Made by a program: the position numbers and the translations under genes. From the NCBI GenBank assembly GCA_036250195.1, contig JAVHZZ010000008.1, forward strand, positions 14,212,434-14,276,433: a stretch of 64,000 bases of DNA, written 5' to 3'. Below the pieces are notes generated by a model. That model searched no databases. It saw nothing but the letters and a program-made list of their open reading frames with translations, and was not told where the DNA came from. The first letter of the stretch is position 1, and each line of letters begins with the position of its first letter. The DNA comes from Mixophyes australis (lineage: Eukaryota > Chordata > Amphibia > Anura > Limnodynastidae). Below are positions 46,031 through 58,436 of the stretch, piece by piece.

Positions 46031-47455
46031 ATAGTTGCAGAAAGTCTTGTAAGAAACAAAACATTAAACTCATCGGAAGGTGTGTGACCCCTTTAATATT
46101 AGGAGATGGAGAATAACATAAACTCGTTACTATTAGATTGCTGGATTTTCTACATGAAAGTAAAAATCGTTTTCACTCATCTGGACGCAGCGACGGAGAA
46201 GAAGATTTCTCAGGAACTAGAAACTGTGATAAAGGAAACTGGAAATACTACTGTTTCCATTAAGCATATTCCAATTAACATGAACCCGTCTCACCTGCTG
46301 TGTCGCCCTGTGCAGTCTCTGGGAGAGCTGTGCCGGGAACGGCTTTATTACAATAAATCTCATTTACTTGCAGAGCGCTGACTTTTTTTTCTTTTTTTTC
46401 TTTTTGCACTGTGGATACATCAATTTAGAACGAGCGGGGGCAAAATAAAGGTTTATATTCTAAGCCTCCCATTGAGGGAGATTGGAAACGTCACCTCCTG
46501 TCCCCTATAACTACACTGCCATGGAGATCAATCCCAGCGCAAGTAATCCTCTGCTCGTCCAATTTATCATTTCAGCTTCAATGTTTAAACAAGTGAACAG
46601 AGAGAGATCAGTTAAAAAAATATAATAATCTCTGACAGTATTGAATAACACGTAATATTCAGTGAAAATGTCCCTAATTTTTATTACTGGAATCCTTTTT
46701 TCCTTCAGATACTACTATTTCCACATTTTGATTCATTTTAAAATGACATATAAAATATGCTAGTAACTTGGACACTTGTTAATTATATGGGCGCCACTTC
46801 TGGGTGGTGCTCAATAGCAGCGCTATCTTGGTGCATGCTGGTGTTTTGGACTGGTGGTGGTATATTTGCATACTTGTGTAGGCAAGTTCTCCTCCAGTAT
46901 GCCTTAGCCAAGTTCTACCCTTTCAGTGAGGGCTGGGGGGGGGGGGGGGGGGGGGGGGCGGTGGGAGGATAGATGCAGGGCCCAATACTTCAGGCGCCAA
47001 CATTCTGCAAAGGCGCTGTACCTGAACACACGTCCCATAGCTGGTTACAGGAACCAGGATCAGTTAATCATTAATTGAGGTCTCCTGTGTGACTCCGTCC
47101 ATCTGTCGTTTCAATTATCCTGAGCTCCCTGGTCATGCTCAAGACAAGCAAATCCTCTCTAGAATGTCAAGCGGGCTGAGTCAAGTGGCTACCGTATAAT
47201 TAACAGTTGCCCAAAAAATGTTTGCTGTCAGACATTTTTCCTAAAATTATCATAAAGAATATTATTAAAGGTTGGAGACGCTGCACAAGTAGGGGCAGGT
47301 TCCAATGACTGTTTACCTGCATTGTTGGCAAGTTTCATTGATGCAACAAATGATTTTTATGATAGTCATGGCTGTCAACTATGTGTCATTTTGCTTTGCT
47401 CAATTCACTGGATTTTGGTCTCAGATTAATTAGCATTTTTGGGGTTTCAAAATGA
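46031..47455. other. no gene supported; G-run
   Basis: Apart from the ORF at 46106, only a pure G-run of over 20 bases at about 46936-46959 stands out, beside 'gcggtggg'. Confidence 0.4.
46106..46381 (+). other. unassigned 91-codon ORF in non-repetitive DNA
   Basis: Starts ATG at 46106 and ends TGA at 46379-46381. From residue 17 it reads with plausible protein composition: mixed charged and hydrophobic residues, e.g. LDAATEKKISQELETVIKET, and it ends LCRERLYYNKSHLLAER. No domain recognised and no splice sites, promoter or neighbours to support it. It may be a small gene, an old exon or pseudogene, a conserved non-coding block, or chance. Unlike most ORFs here it does not sit in a repeat. 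Confidence 0.2.
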
Positions 47456-47531
47456 CAGCTAGAATCTGATTGGTTGCTCTAAGCGACATCTACACTTTTT
47501 TAAACCCGCAGCTTGATACATTTACACTCCA
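47456..47531. mobile_element. right half of a GGGTAAATGTATYAAG MITE
   Basis: 'gctagaatctgattggttgc' to 'gcttgatacatttacactcc', with an eroded end. It abuts the next fold-back element. Confidence 0.8.
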
Positions 47532-48283
47532 GGGGGTAAATGTATCAAACTGCGAGTTTGCAACTCCAGCGATTTTCTCGGGAGAGTTGAAACTCGCCGA
47601 TGTATGAAGCTGAGTTTTCATACAAAATCGCCAGAGTTCTGCTTCTGTCAAAATCGCTACTTGCAAAATCGCCAGAGATCAAACTCACCACTGTTTGCCA
47701 CTGCAGCTATACAAGTCTCCAATGTATGAAGCTGTAAGTTAGCAAACTCAGGAGAGTTTGCTTCTAAACACGCCAGATACAACACACTGCTTGATAGCAG
47801 CGTGTTGTAGAAACAGATCACTGTTACACTGCCCTGGCAGTGTTAAAAAGTGAAAGAACAGATAAAAGTTAAAAAAAAAAAAAGTGTGAGGTCCCCCCAC
47901 TATTTATGCTTAACCCTAGTGCTGCCTGACTAGTGCTGGTCCTGTGAAAATCGGGGAAAAATTTTGCGTGGGGTCCCCCCGATTTTCACTTTACCAGCAC
48001 TAGTCAGGCAGCACTAGGGTTAAGCATGAATAGTGGTGAACCTCACGCTTTTTTTTTTTTTAACTTTAATCTGTTCTTTCACTTTTTACCAGGGCAGTGT
48101 AACAGTGATGTGTTTGCCAAACACAGGAGAGTTAGCTAAACTCGTCAGTGTTTACATCGCTCAAAATCGCCAGAGATGACCAGCGATTTTGAACATGAGT
48201 CTCAAAATGGCAGCTTGATACATTTCCAGTTTTGCCGCGATTTCAACACGCTGGCAAACTCGCAGTTTGATACATTTACCCCC
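47532..48283. mobile_element. 752-bp fold-back element with GGGTAAATGTATCAA ends
   Basis: The left end GGGTAAATGTATCAAACTG and right end CAGTTTGATACATTTACCC are exact complements. Successive nested inverted segments follow ('aaaatcgccagag', 'cactgccctggcagtg', 'ttaaccctagtgctgcctga' with its complement 'tcaggcagcactagggttaa'), centring near 47965. Only the terminal bases match the short MITE family, so this is a separate family or a distant relative. Confidence 0.9.
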
Positions 48284-48358
48284 AGATCTTTTTTGTGGCT
48301 GTCCAATACCATCCTGGGAACTCACAAATTAAAAGAAGGGAATCCCTTCACCGAACAG

Positions 48359-48505
48359 GGGGTAAATGTATCAAGTTGAGAGTTTTCCGGCGGGTTTGAA
48401 AAGTAGAGATGTTGCCTATAGATTCTAGCTGTCATTTTGTAGAATGTTCTTAATAAATGATAACTAGAATCTGATTGGTTTTTCAAACCCGCCGGAAAAC
48501 TCTCT
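48359..48505. mobile_element. palindromic MITE, GGGTAAATGTATYAAG family, right end lost
   Basis: Starts GGGTAAATGTATCAAG, with the complement arm 'aaacccgccggaaaactctc', but stops before the terminal 'cttgatacatttaccc'. The break leads into 'tatagtctctaatag', a word also found at 50878. Confidence 0.88.
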
Positions 48506-50556
48506 ATAGTCTCTAATAGAAATTTTAATAGAAACAAAACTGAAAAGCAAAAGCCAGAGATAATGTGGCATTGGAGCATCATTAATCTGTCATCACATTT
48601 TATATTTTCCTCCCCATCCAATGTGTTTTGTCTTTTTTTAAAATAAAAAGTTGTTAAAACTGTGATAATGTTGCAGGTCTCTATATACACTTCTGCGTGT
48701 TTTCCTAATCAGGGATTTACTCTGAGTATTTTGACAGATTTGAGCAATTTATATTTGAATTCATACTGCTGTCAAAGTGAATTTTCTCCCAAATCACAAT
48801 GAATGAGAAAATTTGTCGTTTTGAGAGCTAAACCATTAAGTATCTCAAATCAAGTGCTGTGGAAGAATATCTGCAAACTCCCTGCCAGGTGGAAATGTGT
48901 TTTAAAAGACATTGATCAAATGAATGGGTAATAAGTGTCTGTGAGAGTTTTAGAAAATGAACAGTGTCTGACAGAGCTGCAGAATTTCCGTTCTACGCCG
49001 ACTGCTCCTTTCAGGAGAAATGTGCTCTGGTAATTAGTGTTATCCAAATACATTTATTAATAAATCACTTGGGCCTTTGGGACACTTTATTATGACTTTA
49101 CAGAGACTTGGCCCAGGGACTGACTGTCTACAAATTATTGGGGCTAAAGAACAATTTTGAAAAGGGCCTCATCACCCCAATGCCAATTTTAAATTCTGCT
49201 TCCACTTACCAACATCGTAATGTAGTTGTCAGACGCAGAGCTGCTGAGACGATGCACTTAAATTGGACAGGCGCAGTAGGTGGAGCTTCACGCACTATAT
49301 TCTCCATTATGATGTGCACAGTTGGTAACATTTAACAAATAGTTTCCAGGGAGACGTTTAGCTGTTGAGTCGGTGCGTGAGCGCATCACGTATTGTCTTT
49401 AGCGGATCTTGGATCGCTACGATCTCCATCATGTCATGTATACTGAATTAAAAAATAACTTTTTTTCATTTTAAATACACCTACTCAATAACTATTAAAT
49501 AGAAGTACCTTTTAAGTATGCACCTTACAGTATTTTTTCTTAGCAATGCTCCGATAACTCATTGTCTCCTTTTCAAAAGCTCTTTGGTTGGCAAACAAAA
49601 AAATGGCTGTCAGACACAGACACAGTCAGTCTGCTACACAGACACAGGCTCACAGCTCTCAGCATGTCGTGTGATGGCAGAGGGGGGAGAAGGAGGATGT
49701 CCCAGTGCAGACAGGCGTTCCAAAGCATCTCTGCTCACTACATCATGCGACTGTGGTTGCCATGGTAGGCAGAAATCATAATTTATTAATAGCAGTCTTG
49801 GCACTATAGGCAAAATCCTTAGGTTGCTTAGAGGTAATGCCGGCCCTGCTTACATATAAATCAAGGTGGTTTACTTAGGTAAAACAATCAGATAAACACT
49901 ATGATGACATGAGACTTTTTACCTGTGTAATTGTTAAAAATAAAGTATCAATTCTGCCAAGGTATGAAAACTTTTACATAAACACACACACACATATGAT
50001 ATACATTTACGAAAGATACAAAATGTTTAAAAAAAAGAACATATTTTTGTCCCCTAGCTGTAAATTTCGGTTAACTAGTCGTCCAGGAGCTCAAAATGAG
50101 GATATAATGTATAGTTTCCAGCCTGTCCTTCTGAGGCTGTTTAATGAAAATCACAGAGTCCCTTCCAAACTATGAAAATCTATCTGTGACCATGGATGCA
50201 GAAATCCATCTGGAGGCAGGCAGCTCTTAGCGGGCATTACTGCGACAAGCCGGGGGATGTAATTCTGTGCGCTGTCATCATCAAACATATCTTTAAGAGG
50301 TATCCACTTAAGATAACATTGTTTAAGTAATATGTACAAGTAAAAGCATGTCATCGTTCTCCAGAATGCATATTTGTCATAACAACACCAGTAACACCAC
50401 GAAAGCGGCTTTTATGAAAACATATTGGTACTTAAATAAGCTCCTTTGTGTCACAGACATACACTATATCGCTTGTTATACTGATTCATATCACTTAAAT
50501 ATATATACAAGGAGATCTGGACTGTTATATTGTCACTTGTATATTATTTTTTCTCT
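48506..50556. other. no gene; minor repeat fragments
   Basis: 48587-48625 ('catcacattttatattttcc' and 'tccccatccaatg') matches the interior of the GGGCC-ended MITE at 52180-52216, so it is a fragment of that family. The rest shows nothing recognised. Confidence 0.4.
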
Positions 50557-50564
50557 CTGTATAG

Positions 50565-50874
50565 CAGTGCTCAGCAACTGTTTCTCACCTAAGCCTTTCC
50601 CAGAATTCCGCGACACACCGGAAGCAAAAAAATACAAAACAAGCAGGAATTAACGCTTGCAGGGACGTCACATGTGCGCGATACTTCCATAAGTGTCATC
50701 CCCGTAACATACTAATAATGATAATTAAATCTTTATTTCACTAAAATATTTTACAAAGAAAACATATGGAACAAATAGTGAAATTATTTCCTTAAGGCAA
50801 AGTCTTCCAGTTAACCACAGTATGACGCGTGTACCGCCAGAATCTCACCGCGGCACACTGGTTGAGGAGCACTG
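50565..50874. mobile_element. 310-bp hAT-type MITE with perfect 8-bp duplication
   Basis: Ends CAGTGCTCAGCAACTG and CTGGTTGAGGAGCACTG (imperfect inverted). CTGTATAG flanks both sides exactly (50557-50564 and 50875-50882). No coding capacity. Confidence 0.93.
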
Positions 50875-51070
50875 CTGTATAGTCTCTAATAGCAATTTTA
50901 ATAGAAACAAAACTGAAAAAATAAAACTCATTCATGAGCCATCAAAGTCTAACCTATTTCCACATTAGGACTACCCTTTCATTAATATAAACTTTTAGGG
51001 CCTAATTCATTAATGAAAGTAAGGCAAAAAAAATGAGTAAGATTTCTCCTGGACAAAACCATGTTACAAT

Positions 51071-52027
51071 AAGAGATGCTCAGGCTCGGTTCCCAGAGAA
51101 GAGAACACACCCGAACTTAGCAGATCCGAGTACAGAGCCGAACTGGCTCATTACTTTCGCGCACCCTCGGAATTGAAAACGAGACAAAACGTCATTGTTA
51201 CGTTGTCAGATCTCAGATCTCAGGAGCTTTGGATGCTATAAATACCGCCCTCCATGGCGATCCAGCGCCATTTCACAGAGGGACACAGAAGGGGTAGCAC
51301 AGTTCTTGGCAGTGTCTAGTGCAGTTGGGCAGCGTCGTAGGTAGAAAAGAAAGAGGAGGGGTAGCAGTGTTCTTCAAAGTCTCCAGTCTCCAGTGACATT
51401 CAGGAAAGCTCCATTGCTAATTGTCATTGCTGAAATAGATATAATAAGTCTGGCAGGTTTGGTCTTCTAAATCTGCAGTCACATCGTATTGTGTTATATA
51501 GGTAACATACAAAGAGGAGAGCTCCATTGCTACATTGCTAATTGTCATTGTTGAATAGGTCTGTCAGGCTTGGGGGTAAATGTATTATGCTCCGTTTTTT
51601 TTCATCTGGCTGGCTTGTAAAGGCAAACTTGCCTTTACAAGGCAGCGCCGCTTTAAATTTTACATGCAAAGTCGCCGATCTCCCGCGAGATGAAAAAAAC
51701 TGACCTTAATACATTTACCCCTTGGTCTTCTAAATCTGCAGTCTTTGTTTGAAAGTGCATGAAAATAATATTGTGACCTGTGAGGTGGTTAAAATTGACT
51801 GCAAATGACTTGAAATTAGTGTTATTGAGGTTAATAATAATGTAGGGGGAAAAAAAGCAAAAGTATGTGATTTTAGCAAGAAAAATAAAATAGGGATTTC
51901 AGAAAAAAAAAATCGGGATCCAAAACCAAAACATGCAAGGGCAGTTTTGCCAAAACCAAAACCAAAACACAAAGTTAATCCAGATCCAAAACCAAAACCA
52001 GAACACGGAGTTCAGTAAACATCTCTA
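51071..52027. mobile_element. 957-bp hAT-like non-autonomous element
   Basis: Ends AAGAGATGCTCAGG and ...GTAAACATCTCTA are short imperfect inverted repeats. The flanks GTTACAAT (51063-51070) and GTTACAAA (52028-52035) are an 8-bp duplication, confirmed by the intact MITE at 27.1 kb, where this word occurs once. The right third is rich in 'ccaaaaccaaaacc'. No transposase ORF. Confidence 0.85.
51574..51720. mobile_element. short MITE with GGGTAAATGTATTA ends, inside the hAT-like element
   Basis: GGGTAAATGTATTA and TAATACATTTACCC are perfect complements. CTTGG flanks both sides (51569-51573 and 51721-51725). Interior 'cttgtaaaggcaaacttgcc' makes a hairpin. The interior differs from the other GGGTAAATGTAT elements. 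Confidence 0.9.
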
Positions 52028-52283
52028 GTTACAAAGCAAGGGGTACAAATTAGTTTATTATTTTGCACATAAGATTAATACTGGCAGTTTTTTCATGTAG
52101 CACACAAATACTTTGTAGCTTTTTTTGTACACTGAAATTTTAAGCTGATCTAGAACATGTCCTACCCCAATTATAAATCTGTCATCACATTTTATATTTT
52201 CCTCCCCATCCAATGCAACATGGTTTTGCCAAGGTCCAAAGTTACTCATTTTTTTGCTTTACTTTCCTTAATGAATCAGGCCC

Positions 52284-53314
52284 TTAATGTTTTATTTTTT
52301 TAGCTTTAAACTTGATCTTTCCACTTCTTTTGCTATGACCAAGACAGTTTCCAGCTCAACACCATTGTTTTACAAAACGGATTGTTTCTCTTCCCCAAAA
52401 GGTTACTTCTGCTGTTGCAGCTGAGAGGATCTAAAGCCAGTAAAAGAAAGTGGCTACAATAACTATAATTAATCCTCGTAAGAAAAGGGGAGGATAAATA
52501 TTCTCTTTCCCTGACTGTATTTGTATGTGTTACCTTTAGTTAGATCATGAAACGCTGTCTGGCCTTTAATGTTTTATATTCTGATTTCTCTCTTGCTTAG
52601 GTCCCGTACTTCCGCTGAGCTTTTAATTACTGAGATCTGTATTCCTGCCTCAGATGTAACATCCAGAAGTCCCATTATGTTTTAGGAGAAGCTCTGATTG
52701 TTAGAGTACAAACACTATGCATTATTCTATTTAATAGCTATCCTTAAGTATTCCGCTGTATAACTGCTTCACAGCTGTATTCCAATAAGCCTCAGAGTAA
52801 TTGTCAATTCTGCCACCTAATAGGTTCATTAGTCTTTTAGCATAATTGCAAGCATTAAACATTAAGTTAAATTTCCACTCCTACATTTACTTAGAGCAAC
52901 ATTCTATAATGGGATGTGTCGTTATTATACCTTTGTGAATGTGGTTGATTCTCAAATTGTGCCTAAAAGTCAGTGAGATTCACTTGAAATATGTCATGGA
53001 TGTGTTTTGACAGGATGGTGCCAGACTTTCCCACATGTCAATGCTGAACACCAACAACTAAGATAAACAGATTTTACTCTGTGGGAGGAATTCAATACAG
53101 CATAAGGTCCCGTAGGAGCCTTGCGTGATGCGTTTCTGTGGTGTGTCCTAAAATGTCACTGATTTTGTGGCACTGAAAATACCCGGATGTACATCAAGCG
53201 AGGATTCAAGAATGGTGATCTATGAGTTCTGTAATTTATTACAAAACAGGTGACTTGGCAAGTTTCTATAGGCTCAGGCTACAGAACTTCAACAATTCCA
53301 TTGACATTTTTTAA
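52284..53314. other. no recognised feature
   Basis: AT-rich. Positions 53240-53278 ('aaacaggtgacttggcaagt' and following) are repeated at 54147-54180. Confidence 0.4.
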
Positions 53315-53621
53315 ATCATCATCATCTATTTATTTAGTGCCACTAATTCCGCAGCGCTGTACAGAGAACGCGCTCACATCAGTCCCTGCCCCATTGGAGC
53401 TTACAGTCTAAATTCCCTAATAAAAAACAAACACAGAGTTTAAGGTCCATTTAATAGCAGCCAATTAACCTACTAATATATTTTTGGAGTGTGGGAGGAA
53501 ACCCACGCAAAAACAAGTAGAACATACAAACTACACACAGATAAGACCATGGTCGGGAATCAAACTCATGACCCCAGTGCTGTGAGGCAGAAGTGCTAAC
53601 CACTGAGCCACCGTGCTGTCC
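53315..53621 (-). mobile_element. SINE, nearly full length, minus strand
   Basis: (ATC)n tail, 'tttagtgccactaattcc', 'gtgtgggaggaaacccacgc' (one internal block deleted), and the head 'gtgctaaccactgagccacc'. Confidence 0.92.
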
Positions 53622-55429
53622 GCAAATACTACAAAGTAGATTCTGATGGCAGAATACAATATATAACAATACTATTCTGCTACGAATCATTTCAATTTTG
53701 TTTTCCATTTTTCCATTACTTTGTTTTACTTAGTTAAAGCTAAAGAGTAGAAACTAGGACAGATGAAACAATGAGGCTCATGTACAGTTGGATACATCTG
53801 CTCCCTGAACGTTCGCAGGAATCAACCCACACATGAGAAAGCTAACGGCCCTATTATAGGCCCTGTATAGGTTCTATTAAAGTAATTTCATTGTTTTCCA
53901 ATAAGCATTGTCTATGCGATTTGTGTGGTTCCAAAGCACAAGCAATTCATTTAGCAAAAGCAAAAGTATAACAGTTCAAATAAATAAGTACAGTACAGCT
54001 GATACATGATACATACATACATACATACATACGCTGTGCTCTGCTGGATCCAGCTACAGCCGTTCAGTCCTGAAGACTGTGGTCAGAGTGACTGACTAGC
54101 TGATTCCAGGGAGCAGTATATATACATTTGGTATTACAGTAAATACAAAACAGGTGACTTGGCAAGTTTCTATAGGCTCAGTCTTCAGGAAGGTCCAGTG
54201 TAATGCAGTCCATAGGTCAATTCACACAAACCCCTCCAAGAGTTGGGGTCAGCTTTCCAAGGGTGGGGGTCAGTTCTCCAGATGATGAATACTAATGTTC
54301 CCGCTATTAGCATTACACAGACAATATCATTCTAATCATTTATTCCCTATCATCCATAACTAGCACACGCAATGTGCCATCCTTTCAGTGAATGAACCGG
54401 ACAACTGCGGATAAATAGGGGATTAGAATGATACCAAACATGACATGCTTCTCGTGATCTGAACTTTAAATATCACTAAAGTGTACATATAACCTTATAA
54501 TATATAACTATAAACCAAATAACGTCTGCTCATAAACAACTGTGGGTTGGAACTATTATAAATATGAAATGTATATATAAGTGAATATGTAAGTGCGAGT
54601 GTATGCGTGCGTGACTTATCGTGCAATTGTGCCATGACACGTGGCGTACTGATCGCAATCGCACAGTAAAACAATATTAATCAATATACTTTCTTTTATC
54701 CAATTATACGACTTTGACAGTTCCTGGGTGAATTATTCTACATTGACTAAAGTTTACGACCTGACTTTCCATACTGACTACAATATCACTTCCTATGACC
54801 CTTTGACTATACTCATACTATTATATTTGGCAATGGAGACCTGCGGGACATCTGTTCAGACCTGCCTGAAACTTGGATCAATTCACCAGCATCCGTGTTG
54901 GGTATTGGTTTGAGATTGATAGTCTTCCATGTTTTATTATCAAATCTTTAACTCACGGTTCTCTTTCCCCGTATTTTAACCTCCAGATGAACCCAAATTG
55001 ACAGGAAAAGTTGGCATACGTTCCTAAAACTGTTATATCTTTCTCTCACATGTCTCTGCCTACCAGATTGTCTCACACATGCCCCTCTTTTCACCAGTGT
55101 GCCCCATATCACCCTTCTACTTACCTGACTCTCCAACAGTGCACTCAGCTACACAGGAAGATTTGCAGCAGCCGCCTCCACTATGTACCATGTGACTGCC
55201 ACAGTCACATGACATTTGAGAACGTGGAGTCGACCACCCCTGCAGCCCTGGTATACTGCCATAAACTCTGATCGCTGTGCCGTGTGGGTGTAGTCACCAC
55301 CAAATCCTGGCATATTCGGGTGCCACTCAAAATATTGATATTGAGTGCAACCTAGTGGCACGTGTGCCAAGGGTTGCCGACGCCTAGTCTATTATAACGT
55401 TAGCTGATGAGATGTCATGTTAACTATGG
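53622..55429. other. no gene; (ACAT)n and hAT-like fragment
   Basis: (CATA)n at about 54008-54032. 55262-55388 ends 'gtgccaagggttgccgacgc', like an eroded hAT element end. No other feature. Confidence 0.4.
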
Positions 55430-55514
55430 GTACTGATGTGAGTGCGTTCTCTGTACAGCGCTGTGGAAATAGTGGCGCTATATAAATAAATGATGATGAT
55501 GATGACGACGATAT
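55430..55514 (+). mobile_element. SINE tail fragment
   Basis: 'ctgatgtgagtgcgttctct', 'gtacagcgctgtgg', GGCGCTATATAAATAAATG and (GATG)n/(GACG)n. Only the last about 85 bp are present. Confidence 0.9.
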
Positions 55515-57087
55515 GGGTAAATTATTTAAATTAATTTATTACATCTTGGACTGTTTGATAAAATTATATATGTGCACAGTTGCAGCCCTATTGCAAATGA
55601 AACTACTGGAAATGTAAGTCAATTTAGGCTATTTAAGTCCTCTTCAATAGCCCAGTAAGCTGTGATTTATTTTCCAATCTATAATCTTTTGAAAGCCAAA
55701 CAGGTATGGTTTCTGTCTGGGAAGAAGTACAAAGAGTGTGATTCCCCTCTATATCTTTCATTCGCTCCCCACAGTATCTCTCGCTTTTTCCCCTACGCTG
55801 TCTTTTGAACACTTCTTAAACTACAACCAGAGCATTAAGCCACTTCTAAAGGAATTTAAAATAATCTGATCAATACAGTGAACAGTTTTTTTCTCTTTCA
55901 AATGTCAGAAATCCCCAAGAGATTTTGATACCAGCGTTCTTTCTGAACAGTATAAAAGGTAAACTTTGTACGCAATTACAGAAAATGAGGCTTCATTTTA
56001 TTGTTTGCAAAATATACTCTGTGCTCTACAAGCCAGTCAGGGGCCGATATTATACACCGTTATATTTGATTGATTTTTGGCATAAAATTATCCAGGTCTA
56101 GATGATGGAATTTCACAAGCTGAGGCTCTGTGGGGCTGATGGAGAGATGGCGGCAAATGAGACTCAAATCACAGCCGCAAATTGCGTTCACTAAATAAAA
56201 TCTGCAAATGGGGACTTATGCAAAACTGCGACTATCGCAAGATACATTTTAGGTCTGCACCAGTAGCATGTGCTCCTGATTTATGCTAGGAATATGACAC
56301 ATACACCCATGTTTATAACCATTTGTTCTGTTTGCAAAATACGTGTCCGCTATTCGCCATAAATAGCGATTCAAAAACAAAGTGAGAATAAAATTAACTT
56401 AAACATGCGCACAAAATACTATCGTTGACGCCCCCTTTCCCCTTCACAATCACCCTCCACGATTACAGCTTAACATAAATATAAAAATAAATTTGTAAAT
56501 ATGAAATAATGAATCGGACACATATTAACTTGGCAAAAAATAGGCCACAGTTTAGTTAAAGAAATTTTGGTGGTGGAGAAAGCAACTGTGGGACAGCTAA
56601 CAAGTGAATACTCGCACCAAACGAGTGGATGACCAACTGGCCCTCAATCCACTAACTAAGGAAAATGTTCCTTACCGAATGGCCATTGCTAAATCTGGCG
56701 CCAGAGTGACTACACCCCCTCTAGACTCACAACGACGTTCGCACACAAAGCAGGTCAAGGGGTCCAAGACCAAGGGGGGACCAAGACTCACCTTTACCTC
56801 AAAGAGGACAGTGACCTGCAGCCAATCACGATAGCGCCGTGTGCATCAGCCACTAATCGCAGTGCTTTCCTACCGAACTAGGGAGCCCTCTGGGTGAGTG
56901 GCAACGCCCCCATCACAACATGACCACGATCCCTCTGCCAGGGGCTTGGAAGTTGGAAGGTAGGGGTTCACTAATACTGGCAACTGTCATCATTTGGTAT
57001 TTGCACCTGCCCTTGGTCAATAATATAACTTGCGTCAGTGTTCTTATCTGCACCTACTTGCGTGAAAATGCCCTTACTGTATTCAGC
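55515..57087. other. no recognised feature
   Basis: AT-rich DNA. The ORF at 56604-56834 (plus) is basic and lacks a recognisable domain. Confidence 0.35.
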
Positions 57088-57366
57088 CAGGGGCACACCC
57101 AGGGGGGTTTCCTGGTGCCTGGAAATCCCCTCCCAGCCTGCTGCACTGTATGCTTGAGATGACTTGCCCCGTGTATATGATGGGGATAGGAATTGCTTGT
57201 TTATATGATGGGGATAGGAATTGCCCGTGTATATGATGGGAATAGGAAGATTTGGAGAGCAGCCCAGCACCGTCTAAAATTATTTACACTCCCCGATGTA
57301 TACTGGTCATGCCCATTGGCGGCGTGGCTTGGAAACCCCTCTCTAGAAATCCTTCGTTTGCCCCTG
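57088..57366. mobile_element. hAT-like MITE with internal triplication
   Basis: Ends CAGGGGCACACC and CGTTTGCCCCTG. Related to 23711-24006. 'tatatgatggggataggaat' occurs three times in tandem (57175-57250), with small differences, where the 23.8 kb copy has one unit. Confidence 0.8.
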
Positions 57367-58436
57367 TCAGCCAACATTAGATCGCCCCTCCACACCCCCC
57401 TATCCCGTCTCTACAGACGCAAGTGGACGTAGGTGCCAGAATCACGTAAATCAGCTCTTGCATGCGTCTGCCCACATTTCTGTGGATGCACAGAGCGATT
57501 TGACGCAAAATACACCATGCAAAATGCACATAAGTGTAGGTCAGGTGACATAGTCAGACAATTTTTTGCTATATAGTAGTTTTCCACTTCATGTAATAAC
57601 TTTACTAAATCCACTTCGATCTCAGAAGGGCTTCGTACGCACAGTAATCTTTCTGCTTCCAAAGCACTCTCTTAAACCTTCAATCAAAAGCACTTTAATA
57701 CAGACCAAAAAATAATGTATGAGCCTGGATCTTGTTGACAAGTGTTTCCCGTGTGTCAACTCTGACATTGCCTGCCGTGTTCACAAGCATTAGCTTTCCC
57801 CATGCAATAACGGTGCTCCATAGGTGCACTCAATAAGTACATACAAATAAACGATAATAATAATAATAATAGTACATTATGCTGCAGGGAGGCTTCACAA
57901 CGCAATTCTAGAGCTCTGCTAAAAGCAAAAATAAACTAGGAGGTTTTCTTCCTCACTTTTAACAGGTTTACAAGTTGTAACAGTACTGAGGTGGAACCCA
58001 CATCATACACTCAGGGTCCTGGCACACATATGTTGCCGGAACCATTGCCGGAGCTGCTCAGGACCCTCCGTAGCGGCGGAGATCAGACACCGCAGCTCTC
58101 AAGCCTTCAATTAGATTGTAAATACACAATCCAACCGCGGGATCTCCCCCAGACAGGTGTGTTTGTTTTAAAATCAATTGAAACATTTAACTCCAATTAA
58201 TTAATGATGTGACCTATAATTGCACCAGGATTTATTTAGGGACATCTTAGCAATAAGGGTGAATAGTTAGGTAATTAATTATTGTCTGTTTCTCTATTGT
58301 AATTAATTAAGATAAAAAGCCTTACAGTCTTTTTGTTGTTTTTTATTTATTTGACATGACAGAGCATTTTGTGTTGACCAGTTGTACTAATAAAAATCAG
58401 TCAGTGGATGATGAACAATACTAATCTAAATATATA
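57367..58436. other. no recognised feature
   Basis: 57480-57535 has words resembling the dispersed repeat at 9.5 kb. (AAT)n at 57852-57872. No gene. Confidence 0.35.

Larger units (their letters stand above)
50998..52283. mobile_element. GGGCC-ended MITE, complete but split by an insertion
   Basis: The left part, GGGCCTAATTCATTAATG to 'accatgttacaat', and the right part, 'gttacaaagcaaggggtaca' to CCTTAATGAATCAGGCCC, join into one MITE matching the reverse complement of 27103-27424. The interrupting element is 51071-52027. Confidence 0.92.
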
